A stretch of 64,000 nt of DNA, from contig OX578286.1 of NCBI GenBank assembly GCA_951217055.1, positions 6,178,033 to 6,242,032 of the forward strand. Reading direction: 5' to 3'. Shown here one piece after another: positions 54,338-64,000 of the stretch. This DNA is from Gerris lacustris. Taxonomy: Eukaryota > Arthropoda > Insecta > Hemiptera > Gerridae. Positions within the stretch are counted from its first letter, which is position 1. Each line of letters starts with the position of its first letter. The notes beneath the pieces are model-generated. The model was not told the DNA's origin, made no database searches, and worked only from the letters and a program-made list of their open reading frames with translations. The position numbers and the translations under genes are program-made.

Positions 54338-54895
54338 GATAAACAAATGGATATCAACTTTAAAGACCTGAAGAGGAGATTAAACAACACAAATGAAGTA
54401 TACGTTCTATTTGATTTTATAACGTATAGACCAAAAAAGAAGACTAACTATTAATTTTGATTTATTAAAGATAATTTTAAAAACATCTTAATTAACAATT
54501 CATTTAAAATAAAACTACTAAGAAAAAAGAAAAGAAAAAGCTTATTTTAAAGAAAACTAAACTAAGATCAAAGAATAAAAAAAATAAAGAGACATAACCA
54601 AATTAATCAATTAATAAAATTAACGAGTGTTATTAAAAAAAAACCGAAAAAGTGAAACACAAATATTTCACTTCGTCCCATCTATATTATCAGCCAGATA
54701 GTTCCACTTATATCCGCTAGGTGTCGCAAAAAGATTTTGATGTTTTTTTTTTATATTAATATTAGTTCTCTTTAAATCCGCCAGATGTCTGTCCCTTTGC
54801 TTTGATGTTATGTTTGAGAATATATTTAAACAATATATTATTTCTAGTTGACCAGAATACGGTTAGTAGTCTAACATTAAAAGATTAATGTTACG

Positions 54896-54896
<1 letters not shown>
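54335..54896. other. Intergenic, AT-rich
   Basis: Nothing recognisable; a 40-codon frame continues from the T tract and is not credible. Confidence 0.6.

Positions 54897-54988
<92 letters not shown>
54897..54988. repeat. (TA)n microsatellite
   Basis: About 46 units. Confidence 0.95.
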
Positions 54989-54989
<1 letters not shown>

Positions 54990-55262
54990 CAATGGGGAGT
55001 GAGAAATTCCATTGCAACGACTCAAGCAAATAGTGGAGTTGTAGAATAGGTGCAATAAGAATTGAAACGTGTTTTTTTGAAATGGTTCCAATATATTTTT
55101 GGGTTTAGTGTTGTTTAGAAAAGCACGAAAAAAAAAAAAAAAAATGTAAAATACGAATCTACCCCATAGAGTGCGGTCGAGAGAATTTTAAACACCTCTT
55201 TAAAAATCTTTCTAGACACTAGACAGAAAGCCGCGTAAATCTGTCATCAACAAAATGAGAAG

Positions 55263-55370
<108 letters not shown>

Positions 55371-55574
55371 TGAGCAATAGCGAATGTTACAATAATAAAT
55401 CAATTAGTTTTTTTTTATATAATAAAATTTATTAGTTGCTTAAGCATTAATTTAAATAAATTAAAAGAGTGAAAAAAAGGTGTGTAGTGTGTATATATAT
55501 ATTTAAATATATATTATTAATTGTGTGTTTCTAGGTATAGGAAAATGTATAAATAAACCGTGGAATTGGTTAGA

Positions 55575-56115
55575 GACAAATATAGTCAGTCAGTCAGGGA
55601 ATGACTTGAGAACTGCAATTGATTAAGAGTTAGACTAATCATAATATAATAGAGCAACGGAATTAAATTTAGTCAGTCAGAGAGTGACTATAGAACTTTC
55701 AACAGATTAGTAGAAATAAAATAACAGTAATGGGGCAACGAAATTAAATATAATTAGTTAGAGAATGACTGTGGAACTTTCAACAGATTAGGAGAAATAG
55801 AATAACAATAACAGTGGGACAACGGAATTAAATATAATTAGTTAGAGAATGACTGGAGAGAACATTCAACAGATTAGGAGAAATAGAATAACAGTAGGAC
55901 AACGGAATTAAATATATTCTGTCAGAGAATGACTGTAGAACTTTCAACATAGGAAAAATTGACAAACAATAATTGGGCGATGGAATTAAATAGAGTTAAT
56001 CATAGATTGACTATATAGAACTGCCATAGATAAAAAGAAAAACAATTAACAATATAAGGGCAACGACATTAAATATGTCAGTCAGAGAATGACTGTAGAA
56101 CTGCAAAAGATAATT
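55575..56115. repeat. Diverged part of the 83-bp satellite
   Basis: Units start AACGGAATTAAATATA and contain AGTCAGTCAGAGAATGACTG. Spacing varies around 80 bp, with more substitutions than the right block. Confidence 0.85.
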
Positions 56116-56295
56116 TATGTGTGCAGAAAGATTTAAATTAATATAGAGCTATTCGAGGGCTACTTTTGTCAAAGCATTTACATTTCTTAATAAATATTGG
56201 TTGAGTAACTACTTAAAGGTAAGTTGCTTCTAGGTACAGAAACGTAAAGTAAACATGAAAATCACAGGGAAGTACTTGCGTCCAAGTACTTTTTA

Positions 56296-57448
56296 GGGTT
56301 TTGTAGAAGATTAAGCATGCCCGTTATGTAATTATGATTTTATTCTTCGATCTCAAGGGTCCGGGTTCGATCCCCCGGGGGGTCACAATGTTTTTCATCG
56401 GTAATTACGACTAGAAAAATTCATTTTTTCAGACCATTTCCATCGCTTCACCATAAGGTATAACCATGAATTATTTAGAAATTTTAGGACCACCCGTTAT
56501 ATAGTGGTAGGGGAGGGGGGAAATTTTTGGGGCTATATTTTGACTTATAAAATTAATAAAGAATGAAAAATTTAAAAAAGCAAATATATATTTGAATCCT
56601 ACTCTTCACCAGCTATCATATGATACCCAACTCAAAATTTTACTAAAATAAAATTTTTGGCGCACTTCAAATTTTCGCGCCCAAAATTGGCAATTTTTTA
56701 AAATTTAGGATGAACTCCCGGAATTTTCATCGCACCACAATAAGGCATTAGCTCAAATTATTTCGAAATTTTAGGACCAGCCGAAGTATAGTGGTTGGGG
56801 GGGGGGGATTTTTTTTGGGTATATTTTGATTTTTTTACCCAATAAGGAATGCAAAATTTAAAAATGTATATATATCTTTGCGTCCTACTCTTCAGCAGCT
56901 TTCATTTGATACCCAACTCAAAATTTAAAAAAAATAAAATTTTTGGCGCACTTCAAATTTTCGCGCCCAAAATTGGCAATTTATTAAAATTTGGGATGAA
57001 CTCCCGGAATTTTCATCGCCCCACAATAAGGCATTAGCATGCATTTTTTCGAAATTTTAGGACCAGCCGAAGTATAGTGGTTGGGGGGGGGGGGGGGGGG
57101 GAATTTCTTTTGGGTATATTTTGATTTTTTTACCCAATAAGGAATGCAAAATTTACAAAAGCTTATATATATTTGCGGCCTACTCTTCAGCAGCTTTCAT
57201 TTGATACCCCACTCGAAAATTAAAAAAATATAAATTTTTGAGTTTTCAACATTTTTGCGAATTGCGCATGCGCATATATAATTTTGAACTTCTGTATATT
57301 TTTCCTGTGGTTGGGTCAAAAAGTTGCACCAGTATTTCAAATTTCAGCTCTTTAGCTTAAACGGTTCAGGCCCTATGAACCAAAGAGCGACGGAGAGACG
57401 GACACATCACCCTCGGCATAAGGGTTTTGAGAAGAATCTACAAAACCC
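56296..57448. mobile_element. Inverted-repeat element interrupting the satellite, with three internal ~290-bp repeats
   Basis: TA|GGGTTTTGTAGAAGATT at the left, inverted AATCTACAAAACCC|TA at the right. Three tandem blocks begin near 56470, 56757 and 57045 (GAAATTTTAGGACCAGCCGA, G-run, TTTGGGTATATTTTGA, CTACTCTTCAGCAGCTTTCA). A tRNA-like B box GGTTCGATCCC occurs at 56363. Confidence 0.75.
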
Positions 57449-57524
57449 TAAAAATGGTTCCACCGATTTTAATTTGAAAAAGTCTAAACTGTGGCCCTTT
57501 CTATTTCTATCAGATTAAAAATAA

Positions 57525-57990
57525 AAAAATAAAAGGACAACGGAATTAAATATAGTTAGTCAGATAATGACTGTAGAACAGAACTTTAGACAGATTAGTA
57601 TAAATAGAATAACAGTAATAGTGCAACGAAATTAAATATATAGTCAGTCAGAGAATGACTGTAGAACTTTAGACAAATTAGTAGAAATAGAATAACAGTT
57701 ATAGTGCAACGAAATTAAATATATAGTCAGTCAGAGAATGACTGTAGAACATTAGACAAATTAGTAGAAATTGAATAACAGTTATAGTGCAACGAAATTA
57801 AATATATAGTCAGTCAGAGAATGACTGTAGAACTTTAGACAAATTAGTAGAAATAGAATAACAGTTATAGTGCAACGAAATTAAATATATAGTCAGTCAG
57901 AGCATGACTGTAGAACTTTAGACAAATTAGTAGAAATAGAATAACAGTTATAGTGCAACGAAATTAAATATAGTCAGTCAGAGAATAGTA
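57525..57990. repeat. 83-bp satellite, homogeneous block
   Basis: GTGCAACGAAATTAAATATA recurs at 57621, 57704, 57787, 57870 and 57953, an exact 83-bp period. Each unit holds the imperfect palindrome AGTCAGTCAGAGAATGACTG. Confidence 0.95.
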
Positions 57991-58933
57991 AAATCATATA
58001 CCCCAAGGTGAAATAATAAAAATATTCTAGCTTCTATTTTGGAAGCGATACTACCAAAAAACTTTAGAAAAAAGTAAATGGTTACGCCGATTTTGATTAA
58101 AAAAAGTCTAAACTATAACCCTTGTATTACGGATCTAACCATATAAGTCGTTTTCCCGGGATAAATCTAATTTCTGAGGAAATACCTATAATTGTAAAAG
58201 GTAAGAGGTTGGGGTTCGATTCCCCGACGTCAAGGAATAATTTTTATAGTAAATTTTAATATACTCTTCAATAATAATTAAATTTATCTACGAAATTTTA
58301 AAACAATAAACAAATAGAAAATACTCACGCTCATATTATAAAGTCTAGTACAAGCTGAGGTAGATTTTTTATTATTAATGTTTAATTAAATGTATTATTT
58401 TAATTTAGATATAGATTTAGTAATATATTTCCTTAAAATAAGCTATGTTGAAATTATTTGGGCACAAGTTTAAAAAAGGATTTTTAAGGAGTGGTTCTGT
58501 TAAATGTTTTAAAAAATCTCATAAACACTTATGTAAGTTTTTTTCTTAAAAAAGAAAAAAAATATGTTCATGACACCATGACACTTGTCATAAAATAAGG
58601 GGCACGGCCGACAAAACATATTTCTAAAAAGGAAAAAAAAAATAATGCTTGCTCCTACCACCCTAATTTGTAGAGACGTCTGGCATCAACTCAAAAAAAA
58701 TTAAGGTTCACTGAGTACCAAAAAAAGAACCCTAAAACCCTAATGTAGGTCTAAGGTCTAGTTCAAATGTGGTTGAGGGGAGGTTAATCCAAATAAACCT
58801 TTTTTTTCTAAAGTGACATCGTAAACAGTTTAACTCATGTTATATATTAGGTCTATTTAATGTGACTATGGTTTAATACTAAGATAATTGTCAATTAATC
58901 AGATTATGTTTTAGTGACTCAGCGCATAGAGAT
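57991..58933. other. Intergenic with a tRNA-like B box
   Basis: GGTTCGATTCC at 58216 and AAAAAGTCTAAACTRTRRCCC, also at 57480, suggest a degraded repeat shared with the 56.3-57.5 kb element. No gene. Confidence 0.5.
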
Positions 58934-60164
58934 CAAGGATCTTATAAAATAGGGATGGAGCACTAAGCGAAAAAAGTGTCGCCAAGAACTTGTAACATCT
59001 AGGGGGATAGATTACCTTTCCATATGGTTATAACATAACTATAGAAGATAAAGAAGAATGAGAAGAATTCAAGAATGAATTGAATTTTCTTTCACTCGCG
59101 TTTCATATTTGTCCTTGTTTGGTTGTTTTCTATCTTTCTTTATGTATTGTTTTATCTTGTGCACTATTAATTTGAGTTTATTTTTGTGATTTTGGACTAT
59201 ATTTAGCCAATCATTGTTTACTGAATGTTGTAGAGGTGGTTAGAGAAATTAGTCGTTTCCAAATTAATCAATGTTAATTATTCAATTATTAGAAACTATT
59301 CTTATAATTAAATTTTATTAATATATTAAATTAAAACTAAATTAAAATTAAAAATTCTTAAAACAAAAAAATATTTAATTAAAAGTTTAATTAAAAAATA
59401 CACTGCCAATTAGTGTGGCACATAGCTTCCTCGCATCCTATCATGTACTTTATTGTTATATTAACATTAAAGTTTTATTACTTTATTGTTATATTGTTTA
59501 TTGTCTAAGAACAATTCAATTTTTTTTAGCGATCTTTAACACTTTATAGGGGTGTCGCTGTAGGTTTTACTAAAAAATTATATTTGAAAAAAATGTTCGT
59601 CTCATTGAATAGATAAGGTATGATTTTTTTCCCGACCGAAAATTCCAATTTTAAATTTGAAGTTCACGTTTACGCGAGAACGCTTGAACGGATAACGTTG
59701 TCCAACGAACTCGACCTGAGCATTGGTAAAATAAACATGTCTACCAAATTTCATCAAAATCGGGCAACATTTACTCAAGTTATCGTCGCACGTTTCACGA
59801 TTTGCGGACACACAGACCGACAGACAGACAGACAGACAGACAGACACGGAACCAAAAATGTTCCCTGATGTCTGAAACGGATTTCTGTCTTGGAATTTTT
59901 AAAATCGGAGGCATAAAACTTTTTTGTTCTCAAAAGTGAACACAATACTTCCGTTACCTTCGGTAAGCTCGGAAGCAAAATGTTAGATTGTAACCTTTCA
60001 TTCAAAATAAACAATGGATAACAGTCAGGAAGAAATTCATCCCACTAAAAAGTTCTGAGCATGCGCAGACGTAATTTTATGTAGATTATTTTCCAAGTTC
60101 TTGGCGACACTTTTTTACCCAGGATGTATACTTAGTGCTCCATCCCTATTTTATAAGATCCTTG
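58934..60164. mobile_element. hAT-type element with perfect 8-bp TSD ATAGAGAT
   Basis: CAAGGATCTTATAAAATAGG at the left and its inverse at the right, flanked by ATAGAGAT (58926-58933, 60165-60172). Arms extend through TGGAGCACTAAG and AAGTGTCGCCAAGAACTTG. A superfamily B copy (59400-59985) fills the interior. Confidence 0.92.
59400..59985 (+). repeat. Dispersed repeat superfamily B copy
   Basis: From ACTGCCAATTAGTGTGGCAC to the hairpin CTTCCGTTACCTTCGGTAAG with CTCGGAAGC. Contains (GACA)n at 59817-59844. Confidence 0.85.
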
Positions 60165-60464
60165 ATAGAGATAGGGGAATGCCGGTCAGAATTCCTGGGA
60201 AGTTACGTCGAATACGAAAGGTATGATGGGACCTTCGTAATGGATAGTGTGATGAAGTGCTGCAGAAAGAAAAGTGCAAAAGTCAGTTAGCGGATCTCCG
60301 CGCGTATATGGAGCTATATAGATAACAATATATTCATGGTGTGGTGCGGAAACGTCGTCTCTGGTTTAGGTGGGTTCACAGCTAGCGTATCCGCCTATAT
60401 AGTTAACAATATATTCATGAAGCCGTGGGGACATATTCGCTGGTTTCCCCCTCTCCATTCAGTC

Positions 60465-60756
60465 CAAGGATGTTATATAAAGGGGATGTAATGTTAAGAA
60501 GGGGTGTAAGGCAAAAAAGTGACCCCATGGAGGTAGGAGAAATTGGAGAGAAAAATCATACTGCGCATGCTCCACAACCTTTGAACTGGGACAAATTACC
60601 TTCTTTATCAGGTTATATCCTGAAACTATAAACAAATTCTTGGTAAGCTATAACCAAGAGGAAGGTAATTTGTCTCATTGGAGCATCTTTTTTTTGCATA
60701 TCTTCATGGGGTCACTTTTTTCCACAACGCTCCATCCCCTTTATTTAACATCCTGG
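60465..60756. mobile_element. hAT MITE, TIR CAAGGATGTTA
   Basis: CAAGGATGTTATATAAAGGG and its inverse, flanked by ATTCAGTC / GTTCAGTC (one mismatch). Arms continue with AAGTGACCCCATG and GGTAATTTG(T)C. Shares the first bases with 58934-60164. Confidence 0.85.
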
Positions 60757-60879
60757 GTTCAGTCTGGTGTCAGGTTATAAACAAAACAAAGTTTTTGATT
60801 CATTTGTTTATCTACTGTTCTAAAGGGATAATTTCCCATATTATAAACTTATTTTGTGATTTAAAAATACATTTTTGCT

Positions 60880-61690
60880 TCCGAGCTTACCGAAGGTAAA
60901 GGAAGCTACGTGATCATTCTGAAGAACGAAACATTTTTAGGTCTCCGATTTCAAAAATTCCAAGACAGAAATCCGTTTCAGACATCAGAGAACATTTTTG
61001 GTTCCGTGTCTGTCTGTCTGTCTGTCGTTCAATTTTTGCGAACCAACAACATATTATCTTAAAAACTACACGTCCGATTTTAATGAAATTTGGATGGTAG
61101 GTCATAATTAACTCAATGTTGGTCCCATATAAGTTTAAACCTTCTGCGCTCATTTGTTTCTCTTCCACATGCGCACAAAGATACATTTATTTACATCTAC
61201 AGCTTCAAAAGTATACTTAACTGATTTTTATAAAATGTTTATGGTTCTTCGAAAGTTGCCCACAGATACCCACAGATAATTTTCAACCGTCTGCGCTCTT
61301 TAAATTTTTCTGAATTGATACTTTAATTCAGTGACGTAGCTAGACCATTGGGGGCCCCCCCGCAAGAACTTTTTTGGGGCCCCCCACCAAAAAAAATTGA
61401 TGAGCAAAAAAACCTCTTGCGTTTAGGATTGGGGGCCCCCTCGACGTTGGTAAGGATAGTAATTATTCCAATTATTTCTGGATTTGGGGGCCCCCTGTTA
61501 CTGGGGCCCCCCCCGCATTGCGGGCCCATAGTTACGCCACTGCTTTAATTAATGTAAAAAATCAAAACAATTTTGACACATTTAAAATAAAGGGAGGAAA
61601 ATAAAATAAATTGGATAATAGTAGGTTTTAAAAGCATAAATTCATTTAATTTTACAAAATATAATTTGAGGAAGCTATATGCCACACTAA
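60880..61690 (-). repeat. Dispersed repeat superfamily B, copy split by a hAT MITE
   Basis: Minus orientation, from TAGTGTGGCATATAGCTTCC near 61703 to the hairpin near 60880-60905. Interrupted at 61329-61542. Confidence 0.8.
61329..61542. mobile_element. hAT MITE with perfect 8-bp TSD CTTTAATT
   Basis: CAGTGACGTAGCTAGACC and inverted GGGCCCATAGTTACGCCACTG-type ends, flanked by CTTTAATT (61321-61328, 61543-61550). 214 bp, GC-rich with many GGGGGCCCC stretches. Confidence 0.95.
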
Positions 61691-62064
61691 TTGAATAAAT
61701 AATAATAGATTATTTATATTTCGAGCTGTCCCTTAGTCCAAATTTTCTACAACTCCAATTGTTTGGTCTTAATTTAGATCTAAAGAACATTTCAATTAGA
61801 AATAATCAAGTGTTTTCTTTCTCTTTCTCTTTTAATTATTATTATTATTTTTTTTTTTTTAATGTAAGAATCGTTCAAACATATTTAGTTCAATGTTTGT
61901 AAGTGGAAACACTTGAAACTGGTGCACTCGTTCACTTGTATAACATATTACTAGAGTCAAGAGCTTTTGTGATGTACATTATACATTTATATTATAAATT
62001 ATAAACTATACATTTAAAATATCTTCACTTCTAGAAATGGGCTAGATACTTTCTAGATCTTCCG

Positions 62065-62838
62065 GTTAGTTGAAGCGAGCGTAAGCGAGCTTCTTACATT
62101 CAACGAAATATGCATCTTGTCTGTCTGTCTGTCTGTCTGTGTGTAACGTTTACGTGTCCGACCATAACTTAAGTAAAAGTGGACCGATTTAGTTGAAATT
62201 TGGTATACATGTTCCTTTTACTAAAACTCAGGCTAAGTTCGTTGAACAGCTTGATCCGTCCAAGAGTTCGCGCGCAATGCTCACGTAAACGTGAGCTTCA
62301 AATTTAAAATTGGAATTTCAGGACGGGAAAAAATTCTATCATCACCTATTCGATGGGACGAACATTTTTTCAAATAACATTTTTCAGTAAAACCAACAAC
62401 GACACTGCTATGAATTAATAAAGATCGCTAAAACTATTAAAGCGGACCTAAACGTTTAAAGTAGAGAAAACAACCTTTTTACCGATATCTTACGTTCTAA
62501 CGTAACGATTTTAATAAAACTTGATGTACATCGCCTTAAGTACAATTGACACAAGTGTGTAAAATTTCAACTTGATACAAGCAGTAGTATTTGAGTAATG
62601 AAGTGATACATTTATAATAATAGTATAAATGCTATTGTGGGTGGTTAAGATTCTTATAGTCGCGTAGTGTATAGGTTTGTTTAGGAAGTAAAGCTTTGTA
62701 CCGAGTACCCCACTCTACCCCTTACTACCCTCTTCCACTTATCTTCAACTATGACATTCATCATGGTTAACAAATTTCGATATTCAGTATTTTATTGCAA
62801 TACGCTCGCTTCAATGATAGAGCCACGCGATGCCTAGT
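62065..62838 (-). repeat. Dispersed repeat superfamily A, near-complete copy
   Basis: Inverted counterpart of 6878-7650, from GAAGCGAGCGTAAGCGAGC to GATAGAGCCACGCGATGCC. (TCTG)n at 62118-62142. Confidence 0.85.
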
Positions 62839-62924
62839 TAGCTCATTTTGAGAGGTGTTGACCCTGAAGTTTCATATTCAATGGTAGAAGAATCCCAACT
62901 TTGTCCATAGGACCATTGGCTCTT

Positions 62925-63095
62925 CTTTAGATTGTTACTCCCCTTTTAAAACTACGGAGGGGAGTAACAATCTAATAAAGGTGTACGGAATGTTCTTCTT
63001 TAGATTGTTACCCTCCTTTTAAAGAAATAGTGGGCAGTAGCAGTCCAAAGAAGGTGTACGGAATGTTCATTTTTAGACTGTTACTCCCCTTATAA
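62925..63095. repeat. Tandem hairpin repeat, ~70-bp unit
   Basis: Three units with TTTAGATTGTTACTCCCC, a short loop, and GGGGAGTAACAATCTAA, each ending GGTGTACGGAATGTTC. Every unit can fold on itself. Confidence 0.85.
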
Positions 63096-63116
63096 CAACA
63101 GAAGTGTGATATTCCT

Positions 63117-63885
<769 letters not shown>

Positions 63886-64000
63886 GTGGGTTCACAGCTA
63901 GCGGGCGTTCTTATACGGATACGCAAAATGTTTGTTCCAAAACAACATTTTGGCGGAGCCGCATTAAAACCTGAATGAAACCTTAACTTCCTCTTTAAAT
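63886..64000. repeat. Repeat fragment shared with 42.36-42.48 kb and 60.37 kb
   Basis: GGTGGGTTCACAGCTAGCG also occurs near 60369. GCGGAGCCGCATTAAAACCT and TGAAACCTTAACTTC match 42400-42435. Confidence 0.7.

Overview
The window is AT-rich nuclear DNA from an arthropod, most likely an insect. The signs are spliced genes with GT-AG introns, a poly-C2H2 zinc-finger gene with short linkers, a fragment of the arthropod-typical pickpocket (DEG/ENaC) channel family, half-tRNA-iMet primed copia elements, and dense pogo-, hAT-, mariner- and Crypton-like repeats. The species cannot be named from sequence alone. Only three host genes can be supported. (1) A multi-exon C2H2 zinc-finger gene on the minus strand: four small exons between 14.4 and 3.6 kb and a large zinc-finger exon that runs off the left edge. 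(2) An intronless plus-strand gene at 18.6-20.3 kb encoding an active-site-intact myotubularin-related lipid phosphatase of the MTMR6/7/8 group. (3) A tRNA-Pro(AGG) at 45.5 kb.

Layout. 1-14.4 kb: zinc-finger gene, with introns full of foldback, pogo-like and tRNA-like repeats. 14.4-18.6 kb: divergent intergenic region between the two protein genes, with a 1.27-kb hAT element (perfect 8-bp target duplication) just upstream of the phosphatase gene. 20.3-24.8 kb: MITE, 31-bp minisatellite, tRNA-derived SINEs. 24.8-36.1 kb: a nested stack. A foldback mariner remnant holds a 5'-truncated LINE and a copia-type element (copia-2). Copia-2 is split by a second, opposite-strand copia element (copia-1). 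Both copia elements have identical LTR pairs and perfect 5-bp target duplications. 36-64 kb: almost entirely repeats (foldbacks, hAT and pogo-like MITEs, two Crypton-like ORF remnants, a dispersed superfamily with a GACA/TCTG core, an 83-bp satellite, long (TA)n tracts) plus the tRNA gene.

The most unusual object is copia-2 (25075-34532). Its integrase reading frame continues without a stop into about 200 codons of a DEG/ENaC (pickpocket-like) channel C-terminus, including TM2, which replaces the reverse transcriptase and most of RNase H. The frame then returns to the copia C-terminus. Separately, at its protease region, it contains a 1,128-bp antisense insert flanked by 117-bp direct repeats of copia sequence. 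That insert holds a 372-codon open frame whose layout (acidic disordered N-terminus, central coiled coil, Ser/Thr/Pro-rich linker, small C-terminal helical module) resembles a phosphoprotein of a negative-strand RNA virus; this identity is an inference. One retroelement thus carries two foreign sequences, which suggests capture by reverse-transcriptase template switching.

A second notable finding is that the zinc-finger gene contains three paralogous phase-1 symmetric exons, apparently made by exon duplication, each keeping a Met-Ser or Val-Ser at the position that may be the start codon in the first of them.
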